A stretch of 64,000 nt of DNA from Actinomadura barringtoniae (GCF_017573505.1 NZ_JAGEOJ010000003.1:124001-188000), one strand, 5' to 3'. Positions 1-8,266 are shown, counted from the stretch's first letter. The notes: generated by a model not told the origin, from the sequence alone. A program made the numbers and translations.

Positions 1-406
1 CCAGCCGGTCCGACACCGAGTAATAGGAGTCGGGGTGCTCCGGCGACACCGCGGTCGGGCAGACCACGACCTCCGCGCCGTACGCGCGCAGCACGTCCAC
101 CTTGTCCTTGGCGACCTTGTCCGGGCAGACGAAGACGCAGCGGTAGCCGCGCTCCTGCGCGACGATGGCGAGGCCGACGCCGGTGTTGCCCGAGGTCGGC
201 TCGACGATCGTGCCGCCGGGCTTCAACTGGCCCGAGGCCTCGGCCGCGTCGATCATCCGGACCGCGATGCGGTCCTTCACCGAGCCGCCGGGGTTGAAAT
301 ACTCGACCTTGGCCAGCACCTGCGGGGCGGGTCCGCTGGTCACCTTGCGCAACCGAACGAGCGGGGTGTTCCCCATCAGCTCGACGAGCGAATCGTGTAC
401 GTGCAC
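1..406 (-). CDS. cbs: Cystathionine beta-synthase, N-terminal part (cut by window start)
   Basis: PLP-dependent condensation of serine and homocysteine to cystathionine in the cytoplasm. The visible 135 residues are the start of the fold II PLP enzyme: MGNTPLVRL near residue 12, the PLP lysine in GGSVKDR near residue 45, the phosphate-binding SGNTGVGLA, and a closing SYYSVSDRL that is more typical of CBS than of cysteine synthase. The GTG at 406 is chosen because AAGGA lies 6 nt upstream on the minus strand. An in-frame ATG at 430 lacks a comparable site. The rest of the gene, including any CBS regulatory domains, lies outside the window, so cysteine synthase cannot be fully excluded. It is divergent from the SGNH hydrolase gene. 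Confidence 0.85.
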   Translation of the reverse strand, partial: MHVHDSLVELMGNTPLVRLRKVTSGPAPQVLAKVEYFNPGGSVKDRIAVRMIDAAEASGQLKPGGTIVEPTSGNTGVGLAIVAQERGYRCVFVCPDKVAKDKVDVLRAYGAEVVVCPTAVSPEHPDSYYSVSDRL

Positions 407-448
407 GCGACGTCCTTGTCGGTTCAGCATGTTGCATCCGCGTATGAA

Positions 449-470
449 CCGTGTGTACTCCGTGTGTACT
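449..470. repeat. Perfect 11-bp tandem duplication in the cbs upstream region
   Basis: The unit CCGTGTGTACT occurs twice head to tail, 43 bp upstream of the cbs start and 119 bp before the divergent hydrolase gene. The position is promoter-proximal to cbs, so a regulator site is possible. No consensus -35/-10 was identified nearby. Confidence 0.6.
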
Positions 471-588
471 GCGGCCAGGCAGGATGCGGATTCGGATAGA
501 TTCCAGTTTCCGACGGTAGCCCAGATCGACGCCTGCGGGCATCTAAGCCATGACGGGGCTTCTCCCAGATTACGGAGGGTGAAGGCGG

Positions 589-1599
589 ATGCTGAGAGCG
601 TTGACCGCGCGGCGCATCGCGACCGCGGCGGCGTACGGGGGTGGAGGCATCACCGCGCTGGGCGGGCTCACCTTCGGGCTGATCGTCATGGAGGCCAAGA
701 TGGCCCGGCGGATGATCATGGGGACGCCCAGCGGCGACCCGCCCGTGGCCGACGATCTTTATGGCGGGCGGCTGGCCGGGGTGCCCATCTCGTTCGTGGT
801 GCTGGGCGACTCCACGGCCGCCGGGCTCGGCGTCGCCACGCCCGACGAGACGCCCGGCGCGCTGCTGGCCGCGGGCCTGTCCGCGATCGCCGCCCGGCCG
901 GTCTGGCTGACCAACGTCGCGATCTCCGGCTCCCGTTCGGAGGCCCTGGAGGACCAGGTGGGGCGCGCACTGGAGGCCGGCCCCGAGCTCGCCGTCATCA
1001 TGATCGGCGCCAACGACGTCACCAACCGCGTGCCCGCCGCCGAGTCGGTGCGCCATCTCGGCGCCGCCGTGGAACGTTTGAAAGCCGCGGGATGCGAGGT
1101 GGTCGTGGGCACCTGCCCGGATCTCGGCTCGGTGAAGCCGCTCTGGCAGCCGCTCAAGTGGATCGCCCGCCGGGCCAGCCGCCAGCTCGCCGCCGCGCAG
1201 ACCATCGCGGCGGTGGAACGCGGCGCCCGTTCGGTGTCGCTGGGCGACCTGCTGGGCCGTGAGTTCGCCGCCGACCCGCGCTCGATGTTCAGCGACGACC
1301 GCTATCACCCGTCCGCGCGCGGCTACGCCTCGGCCGCCATGGCGATCCTGCCGTCGATGGCCGCCGCGCTCGATCTCGAATCCGATCCCGAGGCGCTGCC
1401 CGACCCGCGCCGCGGCGAGGGCGTCCTGCCGGTCTACCTGGCCGCCGCCGAGGCCGCCGAGGAGCCCGGCACCGAGGTCGCCGGAACGCAGGTCGCAGGC
1501 CGCGAACGAGGCCCCCGAGGCCGCTGGGCGACCCTCCTGCGCCGGAGGAACGCTCCAATCGACGAGTCCACTCAACAGGTCGCCCCGGGCGCCGCCTGA
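589..1599 (+). CDS. SGNH/GDSL-family lipase/esterase-like hydrolase, membrane-anchored
   Basis: Predicted serine hydrolase of 336 residues. Residues 15-34 are hydrophobic and Gly/Ala-rich and can act as a signal anchor. Block I reads VVLGDSTAAGLG with the nucleophile Ser near residue 75, block III reads MIGANDV, and block V has Asp and His in DDRYHPSARGY. The C-terminal ~70 residues are charged and low in complexity (Glu/Ala, then Arg). Start chosen at ATG 589 after GGAGGGTGAAGGCGG. It is followed by an intrinsic terminator and is therefore probably monocistronic. The substrate (lipid, acetylated glycan or peptidoglycan ester) cannot be read from the sequence. Confidence 0.8.
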   Translation: MLRALTARRIATAAAYGGGGITALGGLTFGLIVMEAKMARRMIMGTPSGDPPVADDLYGGRLAGVPISFVVLGDSTAAGLGVATPDETPGALLAAGLSAIAARPVWLTNVAISGSRSEALEDQVGRALEAGPELAVIMIGANDVTNRVPAAESVRHLGAAVERLKAAGCEVVVGTCPDLGSVKPLWQPLKWIARRASRQLAAAQTIAAVERGARSVSLGDLLGREFAADPRSMFSDDRYHPSARGYASAAMAILPSMAAALDLESDPEALPDPRRGEGVLPVYLAAAEAAEEPGTEVAGTQVAGRERGPRGRWATLLRRRNAPIDESTQQVAPGAA

Positions 1600-1634
1600 G
1601 AGCCGATCTGACCCCCGGGCCACAGCGGGATATG

Positions 1635-1664
1635 CAATCCCCTTCGGGATTGTAGTTTCTCTGT
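1635..1664 (+). terminator. Intrinsic terminator after the SGNH hydrolase gene
   Basis: CAATCCC, loop CTTC, GGGATTG makes a 7-bp stem closed by a UUCG-type loop, followed by a T-rich tract (TAGTTTCTCTGTT). It starts 35 bp past the stop codon at 1599. Confidence 0.75.
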
Positions 1665-1730
1665 TACGTTCTGTGGCGCCGCCTTCACCTCCCTTCTCAA
1701 CCCACCGCGCACCACGCTGAGGAGCCTGCG

Positions 1731-3092
1731 ATGGCCTCGCATACCCGAGTACGACTACAGAACGCGATCATTCCGGCACAGATCGCAGTGATCACCGCCG
1801 TGCTGGCCGGGTGTTCCACCGGCGCCAGCACCAAGGGAGCGGAGGCCGCGCAGGGCTGGTCGGGCACGGGCGTGAACGCGGTGAGCCGCCCGGTCGCGGG
1901 CGCCGGCGTCACGGCCGTCACCGGGCTGCGGCCCGACGGCACGCTGGAGACCTCGGTGTTCGACCTGGCCAAGGGCCACCGTCTGTGGGCCAAGCCCGCG
2001 ACCATGGTGGGCCGGCTGTCCGGCATGGGCGTACAGCCGCCGGCGGTCGTCGGCTCGGCGGGCTCGGCCCTGGTCGTCTCGCTTGAGCCGGAGAAGACCG
2101 GCAAGTGGAAGGCCACGCTGGTCGCCCGCGACGCCCATACCGGCGTGCAGAAGTGGACGCGGCCGGTCGACTCGACCTTCGGCCCAGTGCGCTGCGGCAC
2201 GCTGGTCTGCATGTCGGAGTTCACCGCCCGCAAGAACGCGCGCTTCGTCGCGCTGGGCGCCGACGGCAAGATGCGCTGGAACATGCCCGGCATCGGCGAG
2301 GTCGAGTACGCCGACGCCACCAAGGTCGTCGCGTTCCGCATGGCCAAGCACCCGACGCTGGAGGCACGCGACCTGAAGTCGGGCAAGGTCCTGTGGACGT
2401 TCCCGGTGGAGAAGGCGGTCGGCCCCGGCGTCAACCTGTCGGGCGGCTGGGCGTTCGGCTCCCTGGGCAACGTGCTCGTCGGCTACCTGGCGCCCTACCA
2501 GCCGCTCAAGGGCAAGGCCCTCACCGCGTTCGGCTTCTTCGGCCTCGACATGGCCACCGGCAAGCCGGCCTGGATCCGCAAGCACCTGCTGCGCGTCTAC
2601 CCGAGCGCCAACCCGTCGGTCGCGCTCATCACCCGCGAGGTCACCCCGCAGGGCGGGTACGGCGGGTTCGAGCAGCTCGACCCGGCCACCGGCCGCACCA
2701 CGGCGACCATCCCCGCGACGAAGGCGCCCAAGTCGGCCTGGTGGCTGGCCTTCCCCGCCGACCTGTCGACGCTCGGCTTCCTCTCGCAGAACAAGCCCGG
2801 CTCGGCCTTCGACCTGCACAGCGCCGCCCAGGCCAAGGCCAAGCAGCGCGCCTGGTCGTTCTGCACGGTCGACCCGGCCGAGCTGAAGATCACCGGCCAG
2901 CGGGGCTTCTTCCCGATCGCGCCGCTGTGCGCCTACGACCTGTCCACGGGCAAGAAGATCGAGTCTCCCGGGGCGCCTCCCGGCTGGTACACCGGCGCGG
3001 TCGACGGCTGGCGCGTGTGGCGCGACGAGCGCGGCGTCCTGCACGCGCTCAAGGACGCGAACGGCACCACGCCCGGCATGTACGGCTTCTAA
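1731..3092 (+). CDS. Secreted beta-propeller (PQQ-like repeat) lipoprotein
   Basis: The 453-residue protein starts with a signal peptide and the lipobox LAGC (Cys near residue 28), so it is a predicted lipoprotein facing outward. The body has WD40/PQQ-like repeats: blades contain hydrophobic strands followed by D-x-x-T-G or D-x-x-S-G-K turns next to Trp (for example DAHTGVQKW, DLKSGKVLW, DMATGKPAW, DPATGRTT). The family generally serves as a binding or scaffolding propeller. No quinoprotein dehydrogenase active-site residues are evident, so an enzyme role is not claimed. The ATG at 1731 follows GAGGAGCCTGCG. The gene ends before a strong hairpin terminator. The ligand is unknown. Confidence 0.75.
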   Translation: MASHTRVRLQNAIIPAQIAVITAVLAGCSTGASTKGAEAAQGWSGTGVNAVSRPVAGAGVTAVTGLRPDGTLETSVFDLAKGHRLWAKPATMVGRLSGMGVQPPAVVGSAGSALVVSLEPEKTGKWKATLVARDAHTGVQKWTRPVDSTFGPVRCGTLVCMSEFTARKNARFVALGADGKMRWNMPGIGEVEYADATKVVAFRMAKHPTLEARDLKSGKVLWTFPVEKAVGPGVNLSGGWAFGSLGNVLVGYLAPYQPLKGKALTAFGFFGLDMATGKPAWIRKHLLRVYPSANPSVALITREVTPQGGYGGFEQLDPATGRTTATIPATKAPKSAWWLAFPADLSTLGFLSQNKPGSAFDLHSAAQAKAKQRAWSFCTVDPAELKITGQRGFFPIAPLCAYDLSTGKKIESPGAPPGWYTGAVDGWRVWRDERGVLHALKDANGTTPGMYGF

Positions 3093-3156
3093 GGGCCACT
3101 GGCCACCTTCGAAGAACGACGAAACGTCCGTACGGGCTCGGGGTCCTCGTACGGGC

Positions 3157-3201
3157 CCGAGGGACGGCCCTCGTCCGCGCGGGACGAGGGCCGTCCCTCG
3201 G
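3157..3201. terminator. Perfect 20-bp hairpin terminator
   Basis: Arms at 3157-3176 and 3182-3201 are perfect reverse complements (left arm begins CCGAGGGACGG) around a 5-nt GCGCG loop. It lies 65 bp after the lipoprotein stop. There is no T-tract, as is common in high-GC actinomycetes. The right arm runs into the first unit of the 19-bp tandem repeat. Confidence 0.8.
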
Positions 3202-3291
3202 CCTTTCAGCGGAGACTCGGCCTTTCAGCGGAGACTCGGCCTTTCAGTGGGGACTCGGCCTTTCAGCGGGGACTCGGCCTTTCAGCGGGGA
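3197..3291. repeat. Five tandem copies of a 19-bp unit
   Basis: Unit CTCGGCCTTTCAGCGG(A/G)GA starts at 3197, 3216, 3235, 3254 and 3273, exactly 19 bp apart. The copies differ only at one or two sites, chiefly a GGA/GGG shift and one C-to-T. The array lies between the lipoprotein terminator and the thiolase gene in a 369-bp gap. It is directly followed by a small inverted repeat CTTGCTC-7 nt-GAGCAAG (3293-3313). No CRISPR architecture and no coding sense are apparent. Confidence 0.9.
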
Positions 3292-3461
3292 TCTTGCTCC
3301 TGAGGTGAGCAAGCGAGCCCTTATTGGACTCACCGTCTATCAAGTGCGGGACCCGGCGTGTACGCCTTCTCCTCCAACGGCTAGATTGCAAGGTGACCGG
3401 TGAGTAACACCGTCGCCGGGCGAGCACGAGCACCGGCCGTTCATCACGAGGAGAACCGCAC

Positions 3462-4679
3462 ATGCCCGAGGCAGTCATCGTCGCCACCGCGCGCTCACCG
3501 ATCGGCCGCGCGTTCAAGGGTTCGCTCAAGGACATCCGCCCGGACGACCTCACCGTCCAGATGGTCCAGGCCGCGATGGCCAAGGTGCCGCAGCTGGACC
3601 CCGCGCAGATCGACGACCTCCTGCTCGGCTGCGGGCTGCCCGGCGGCGAGCAGGGCTACAACATGGCCCGCGTGGTCACCACGCTGCTCGGCTGGGAGGT
3701 CCCCGGCGCGACCATCACCCGCTACTGTTCCTCCTCGCTCCAGACCTCGCGGATGGCGTTCCACGCGATCAAGGCGGGCGAGGCCGACGTCATCATCTCG
3801 GCCGGCGTGGAGATGGTGAGCCGGTTCGCCAAGGGCAGCAGCGACGGCCTGCCCGACACCAAGAACCCGCTGTTCGCCGACGCCGAGGCCCGCAACGCCA
3901 AGGCCGCCGAGGGCGGCGCGCCGGTGTGGCACGACCCGCGCGAGGACGGCGAGCTCCCCGACATCTACGTCGCGATGGGCCAGACCGCCGAGAACGTCGC
4001 CGGGCTGCGCGGCGTGACCCGGCAGGCGCAGGACGAGTGGGGCGTGCTGTCGCAGAACCGTGCCGAGAAGGCCATCGCCGACGGCTTCTGGGCCAAGGAC
4101 ATCACCCCGGCCACGATGCCCGACGGCACCGTGGTGTCCCAGGACGACGGCCCGCGCGCCGGCACCACCTACGAGAAGGTCTCGCAGCTGAAGCCGGTGT
4201 TCCGTCCCGACGGCACCGTCACCGCCGGCAACGCCTGCCCGCTGAACGACGGCGCCGCCGCGGTCGTCATCATGAGCGACACCAAGGCCGCCGAGCTCGG
4301 CCTCACCCCGCTGGCCCGGATCGTCTCGACCGGCGTCACGGGCCTGTCCCCCGAGATCATGGGCCTCGGCCCGGTCGGGGCCTCGCGCAAGGCGCTGGCC
4401 CTCGCCGGCCTGACCATCGACGACATCGACCTCGTCGAGATCAACGAGGCGTTCGCGGCTCAGGTGCTGCCGTCCGCCGAGGACCTGGGCATCGACCACG
4501 ACAAGCTGAACGTCAACGGCGGCGCCATCGCGGTCGGCCACCCGTTCGGCATGACCGGCGCCCGGATCACCTCCACGCTGATCAACAGCCTGAAGCACCA
4601 CGACAAGCAGTTCGGTCTGGAGACCATGTGCGTCGGGGGCGGCCAGGGCATGGCCATGGTGATCGAGCGCCTCAGCTGA
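3462..4679 (+). CDS. Acetyl-CoA C-acyltransferase (thiolase)
   Basis: Condenses or thiolytically cleaves acyl-CoA in fatty-acid beta-oxidation or acetoacetyl-CoA metabolism. The 405-residue length is normal for thiolase. The nucleophilic Cys is near residue 89 in TRYCSSSLQ, the His is in [16 protein letters not shown], and the second catalytic Cys is in MCVGGGQGM near the C-terminus. NEAFAAQVL is also present. The ATG follows GAGGAGAACCGCAC. No partner 3-hydroxyacyl-CoA dehydrogenase lies beside it. It is flanked by terminators, so it is transcribed alone. The choice between degradative FadA and biosynthetic acetyl-CoA acetyltransferase is uncertain. Confidence 0.92.
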   Translation: MPEAVIVATARSPIGRAFKGSLKDIRPDDLTVQMVQAAMAKVPQLDPAQIDDLLLGCGLPGGEQGYNMARVVTTLLGWEVPGATITRYCSSSLQTSRMAFHAIKAGEADVIISAGVEMVSRFAKGSSDGLPDTKNPLFADAEARNAKAAEGGAPVWHDPREDGELPDIYVAMGQTAENVAGLRGVTRQAQDEWGVLSQNRAEKAIADGFWAKDITPATMPDGTVVSQDDGPRAGTTYEKVSQLKPVFRPDGTVTAGNACPLNDGAAAVVIMSDTKAAELGLTPLARIVSTGVTGLSPEIMGLGPVGASRKALALAGLTIDDIDLVEINEAFAAQVLPSAEDLGIDHDKLNVNGGAIAVGHPFGMTGARITSTLINSLKHHDKQFGLETMCVGGGQGMAMVIERLS

Positions 4680-4711
4680 CGCACGAGGTGACAGCGGGAT
4701 AAGGAACGGGT

Positions 4712-4745
4712 CGACGGCCCGCACGATCTTCCGTGCGGGCCGTCG
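4712..4745. terminator. Terminator hairpin after the thiolase gene
   Basis: A perfect 14-bp stem (left arm CGACGGCCCGCACG) with the 6-nt loop ATCTTC starts 32 bp past the thiolase stop. There is no T-tract. Confidence 0.8.
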
Positions 4746-4776
4746 TGCTGACCTGGGCGATCTCCTTCAGATGGTG

Positions 4777-4805
4777 ACGTTACGAATGATCTACGTTACG
4801 TAATG
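4777..4805. promoter_or_regulatory. Direct repeats upstream of the DUF4287 gene
   Basis: ACGTTACGAATG (4777-4788) and ACGTTACGTAATG (4793-4805) are near-identical boxes 16 bp apart in an AT-richer stretch 84 bp before the TTG start. They could be a promoter or activator site. No matching regulator gene is adjacent. Confidence 0.35.
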
Positions 4806-4888
4806 GATAGGTCCTCGTTAGGGGGTTGTCACATGCTGGCCGCTGTTGCAGAGTCGGCAGGAAGAGCCCCGCTATCTGGAGGTGCCAA

Positions 4889-5116
4889 TTGTCTTTGAAC
4901 CACTCGCCGGAGACGCACACCAAGCTCATCGAACGCATCCCGCAGGTCACAGGACGTGACATTCCCGAGTGGTTCACCACCATCGACGACGGTCCGTCGT
5001 TCGTCCGCTGCGAGGAGCGCTGCAACTGGCTCGCAGACGAGCACGGCATCTCGCACGGCTACGCCGCGGCCCTGGTGCGCGAGCACGAACGCGCCCGCCG
5101 CGCCAGGCATTACTGA
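4889..5116 (+). CDS. Small DUF4287 domain protein
   Basis: A 75-residue protein made almost wholly of the DUF4287 fold: TGRDIPEWFTTIDDG, then NWLADEHGISHGYAAALV. The family is widespread in actinomycetes, with no established function known to me. TTG at 4889 is preferred because GGAGGT lies 5 nt upstream. An ATG at 4826 would add 21 residues unlike the family and has no good ribosome-binding site. It stands alone between the thiolase terminator and the tRNA region. Confidence 0.8.
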   Translation: MSLNHSPETHTKLIERIPQVTGRDIPEWFTTIDDGPSFVRCEERCNWLADEHGISHGYAAALVREHERARRARHY

Positions 5117-5333
5117 GCGCCACCACAGGCGCCGCACAACACCACCACACCGAGCGCCGCTGAGCGCGACCCACAGCGCAGCGCGCGCCACCGGCGCGGT
5201 GAGCGCCACCGAACGCCACTGATCGCCGCAGCTGACACAACTCCACAGACTTGGCGGGATCCCGCCGACGGATGAACCCCCGCCGTCGTGTCGCTACGCC
5301 ACACGACCCCGGCGCAGAGATCCCGCACTGATT
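5117..5333. other. Non-coding interval between the DUF4287 gene and the tRNA terminator
   Basis: About 215 bp rich in short GCGCCAC/GAGCGC-type repeats (for example GAGCGCCAC and GAGCGCCGC). No convincing gene, ribosome-binding site or RNA fold was recognised. It may be decayed sequence. Confidence 0.4.
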
Positions 5334-5364
5334 CGGCCCCCGCAGGCGCTGCCTGCGGGGGCCG
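5334..5364 (-). terminator. Terminator of the tRNA-like gene
   Basis: A perfect 14-bp GC stem (left arm CGGCCCCCGCAGGC) with a GCT loop lies about 36 nt beyond the 3' end of the tRNA-like gene, which is transcribed toward it. Confidence 0.75.
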
Positions 5365-5400
5365 GGTCAATTCCGGCGAACGTGCCGCCGGCCGTGCTCG

Positions 5401-5474
5401 TGCCCCCGGTCGGACTCGAACCGACACCATAAGCTCTTTTAGGGAGCTCGCCTCTGCCGTTGGGCTACAGGGGC
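5401..5474 (-). tRNA. tRNA-like gene, class I shape, apparent anticodon UAA, atypical C33
   Basis: On the minus strand, 74 nt fold as a tRNA. The acceptor GCCCCTG pairs with CGGGGGC plus discriminator A. The D arm contains the GG of AACGGC. A perfect anticodon stem AGCTC/GAGCT encloses the 7-nt loop CCTAAAA. The T arm GTCGG-TTCGAGT-CCGAC is canonical. Counting the loop gives anticodon UAA (Leu, UUA codon). However, position 33 is C instead of the near-invariant U, and there is no long variable arm as leucine tRNAs have. CCA is not encoded. A putative -10 and a terminator flank it. It may be a diverged or specialised tRNA, or a tRNA pseudogene; the identity is uncertain. Confidence 0.7.
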
Positions 5475-5480
5475 GGCGCA

Positions 5481-5486
5481 ATCATA
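5481..5486 (-). promoter_or_regulatory. Putative -10 box of the tRNA-like gene
   Basis: TATGAT on the minus strand ends 6 nt before the mature 5' end, consistent with transcription starting at or beside the tRNA. No good -35 was found at 16-18 bp. Confidence 0.45.
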
Positions 5487-5608
5487 CCCGCGTGTCGGCA
5501 AAGGCCCACGAACCACTATTAGCCTGGGGCCGCATTTGCACGCAATCGTGCCGACCTGGGACCGTGATCACCTCCGGGACCTGGACGAACGCCGGAATTG
5601 GGCATGGC

Positions 5609-6886
5609 TCATCGGCTCATTACGGCGCGCCCCTCAACGAGGGTGGCGCCGGCCCTCCCATCGCGATCCCGGCGAATTGCGCAGATCTCGTGGACCCCGA
5701 TGCGGCCGCTTTCACAGGCGAGGGCGGAGGCCGCGAGATAGAGCAGCCAGACCCGGGCCCGGCCAGGACCCGCAAGTTCCGCGCATTCGGTCCAGTGCCG
5801 CTGGAGGTTGGCCGCCCACGCACGGAGCGTCCGGGCGTGGTGTTCGCGCAGCGCGCGGGCGCCGCGGACCTCGAGACCGGCGCCCTCGATGTCGGTGATG
5901 ATCTCGCCGAGCGGCCGCAGCTCCCCGTCCTCGGGGAACATGTAGCTGGTGGTGAACGTCCGGCGGATCTGGTGCGGGCCGGGCCGTCGTACCGGCTCCT
6001 GGATGAGCAGCCGCCCGCCGGGTGCGAGCAGCTCGTGCAGCCGCTCCATGTCGCGGCCCAGCGGCTCCAGGCCGGTCAGCCCGAGGATCGCGTCGTAGGG
6101 CCCGTCCCCGGCCGCGGCGAGGTCGCGTTCGCGCGCCTCCACCCGGCCGCCGGTGCCGTCGACGGCACCGCCCGTGTCGTCGGGCGTCCCGGACAGCCTG
6201 GCGATGTGCTCGGCCTGCTGAGTGGTGTGGGCGAGCGCGACCACGCGGGCACCGTGACGCCGGGAGGCGTACGAGGCGAACGCGCCCCAGCTGGGGTTCA
6301 GGTCCAGGACGCGGGCGCCGGGGAAGAGGCCGAGCCCCTGCGCCACCGCCTCCAGGGCGGAACGCTGGGCCTCCTGGAGATCGACCGCCTCGTCCCACAG
6401 GCCGGTGCCGTGCGCCATCGTCTCGCCGAGCATGTGGCCGAAGAACGCGGCGGACTCCTCCAGCGGGCCGCGGCCCGAGGCCCGCCGCCCCTGCGGGAAC
6501 TCCTCCGGCGGCGGCTTGGGCTCCGGGCCGACCGCGCCGAGCGTCACCGCCGTTCGGACGATCTCACGCTTGTCGTCGCTGCTCAGCCGGATCGGCTCGT
6601 CGCCGCTGCGCATCACCCGCTGGACCGCGCCGAGCGCGGCGAAGACGTCGCCCTCGATGTCCAGCTCACCCGCGACGTACGCGCGGACCAGGCCCATCTC
6701 GCCCGGCTTCCACAGCAGCCTGCGGAGCGCGCGGCGGTGCCTGATGACGAACGCCGGGGCCCCGGCGGGGCCGACCGAGCTGCCGTCCCAGGCGCGCACC
6801 TGGATCGGGAGATCGGCGGGGTCGCCGTCATCGAGAAGGATCTTGCCGAGCAGCGGGGCGAGCCGGGAGGCGACACCGTCCTGCAC
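5609..6886 (-). CDS. Cyclopropane-fatty-acyl-phospholipid synthase-like methyltransferase
   Basis: The 425-residue protein matches the two-part CFAS plan. An N-terminal lipid-binding-type region (FVIRHRRALRRLL, GELDIEGDVFAALG) is followed by a Rossmann methyltransferase and a C-terminal block with YMFPEDGELRPL and LREHHARTLRAW, which match canonical CFAS. The SAM-binding motif I, normally LDIGCGWG, reads LDLNPSWG here, so cofactor binding may be altered. CFAS enzymes methylenate unsaturated acyl chains of membrane phospholipids using SAM. The gene lies 21 bp downstream of the NADH dehydrogenase gene on the same strand, probably in one transcript. The GAGGGGAGG tract just before ATG 6886 supports the start. 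Confidence 0.8.
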   Translation of the reverse strand: MQDGVASRLAPLLGKILLDDGDPADLPIQVRAWDGSSVGPAGAPAFVIRHRRALRRLLWKPGEMGLVRAYVAGELDIEGDVFAALGAVQRVMRSGDEPIRLSSDDKREIVRTAVTLGAVGPEPKPPPEEFPQGRRASGRGPLEESAAFFGHMLGETMAHGTGLWDEAVDLQEAQRSALEAVAQGLGLFPGARVLDLNPSWGAFASYASRRHGARVVALAHTTQQAEHIARLSGTPDDTGGAVDGTGGRVEARERDLAAAGDGPYDAILGLTGLEPLGRDMERLHELLAPGGRLLIQEPVRRPGPHQIRRTFTTSYMFPEDGELRPLGEIITDIEGAGLEVRGARALREHHARTLRAWAANLQRHWTECAELAGPGRARVWLLYLAASALACESGRIGVHEICAIRRDRDGRAGATLVEGRAVMSR

Positions 6887-6907
6887 GCATGCCTCCCCTC
6901 GGCTCGT

Positions 6908-8266
6908 TTACACCTCCGGGCGCCGTCCCGTCGCGAGCTCGAACTCCTGGCGGGGCCGCTGGAGCGCGCCGAGCGAGACGATCTCGCGCCGGAAGAACAG
7001 CGCGAGGGTCCAGTCCGCCGTCACGCGCGCCTTGCGGTTGACCGTCGGCACCCGAGACAGATGGTATGTGCGGTGCATGAACCAGGCGAGCACGCCCCGC
7101 ACCTTGATCCCGTAGACGTTCGCCACACCCTTGTGCAGGCCGAGCCCGGCGACCGACCCGACGTACTTGTGCACGTACGGCTTGCGGGGCTTTCCGCGCA
7201 GGTCAGCGACGATGTTGGCGGACAGGCGCTTGGCCTGGCGGACGGCGTGCTGGGCGTTCGGCGCGGTGTACTGGCCCTCGTCGGTGAGATCGGGCACAGC
7301 GGCGTTGTCGCCCGCCGTGTAGACGTGCTCCAGGCCCTCGACGGTGAGCTCGGCGGTCGCCTTGATCCGGCCCTTGTCGTCGATCGGCAGGTCGCCCTCC
7401 TTGACGACGGGGTGAGGCTTCACGCCCGCGGTCCACACCAGCGTCTGGGCGTCGAACTCCTCGCCGTCGCTCAGCACGATGTGCTTGTCCTCGGCGGACT
7501 TGAGCAGGGTCTCGAGCTTGATCTCGATGCCGCGCTTGCGCAGTGCATCGACGGTCCACTCGCCCATCTCGGGGCCGACCTCGGGCAGGATCCGGTTGGC
7601 CGCCTCGATCAGCATCCACCGCATCTCGCTCTGCTTCAGGTTCGGATACCACTTCAGGGCGTCGCGGGCCATGTCCTCGAGCTCGGCCAGCGCCTCGACG
7701 CCCGCGAAGCCGCCCCCGACGAACACGAAGGTCAGCGCCTTGCGCCGGGCCTTCTCCTCGTCGATGGAGGAGGCCTCGTCGAGCTGGCGCAGCACGTGGT
7801 TGCGCAGGTAGATGGCCTCCTCGACGGTCTTGAAGCCGATGCCGCACTCGGCCAGCCCCGGGATCGGCAGCGTCCGCGACACCGAGCCCGCCGCGACGAC
7901 CAGGTAGTCGTAGGCGACCTCGTCGAGCTCGTCCCCGACCAGGTCGGCGCCGGCCGGGCGGACCGTGAGCCGCTTCTCCGCGGTGTCGATCTTGGTGACG
8001 GCGGCGTTCAGCACCCGGCAGCGCTTCAGCACCCTGCGCAGCGGCGTCACCACGTGCCGCGGCTCCACGTTGCCGGCCGCCGCCTCTGGGAGGAACGGCT
8101 GGTAGGTCATGTACGACTTGGGGTCGACCAGGGTGATCGAGACCTCGCCGCGGCGCAGTTCGCTCCGCAGCTTCTTCTGCAGGCCCAGCGCCGTGTACAT
8201 GCCGACGTAGCCGCCGCCGATGATCACGACGTGCGTGCCGGACCCCGAATCAGGTGATGGAGACAT
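6908..8266 (-). CDS. Type II NADH dehydrogenase (NAD(P)/FAD-dependent oxidoreductase)
   Basis: A single-subunit, non-proton-pumping NADH:quinone oxidoreductase, peripheral to the inner face of the membrane. From the ATG at 8266 the protein is 452 residues. The FAD Rossmann motif VVIIGGGYVGMYTALGL is near residue 12, TYQPFLPEAAAG follows, the NAD-binding motif is FVFVGGGFAGVEALAEL in the middle, and the FAD-closing YTAGDNAAV precedes the membrane-binding C-terminal region. Upstream in-frame starts would prepend about 60 low-complexity residues before the Rossmann fold and are rejected. It is co-directional with the CFAS-like gene. Confidence 0.88.
   Translation of the reverse strand: MSPSPDSGSGTHVVIIGGGYVGMYTALGLQKKLRSELRRGEVSITLVDPKSYMTYQPFLPEAAAGNVEPRHVVTPLRRVLKRCRVLNAAVTKIDTAEKRLTVRPAGADLVGDELDEVAYDYLVVAAGSVSRTLPIPGLAECGIGFKTVEEAIYLRNHVLRQLDEASSIDEEKARRKALTFVFVGGGFAGVEALAELEDMARDALKWYPNLKQSEMRWMLIEAANRILPEVGPEMGEWTVDALRKRGIEIKLETLLKSAEDKHIVLSDGEEFDAQTLVWTAGVKPHPVVKEGDLPIDDKGRIKATAELTVEGLEHVYTAGDNAAVPDLTDEGQYTAPNAQHAVRQAKRLSANIVADLRGKPRKPYVHKYVGSVAGLGLHKGVANVYGIKVRGVLAWFMHRTYHLSRVPTVNRKARVTADWTLALFFRREIVSLGALQRPRQEFELATGRRPEV

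Noticed and set aside
3197-3291. CRISPR array
   Set aside because: Units are contiguous at 19 bp with no unique spacers and no cas genes nearby.
5288-8257. A 989-codon open frame on the plus strand
   Set aside because: It is the antisense of the CFAS-like and NADH dehydrogenase genes and crosses the tRNA-like gene. Its composition is Arg/Ala/Gly-rich with no family signal.
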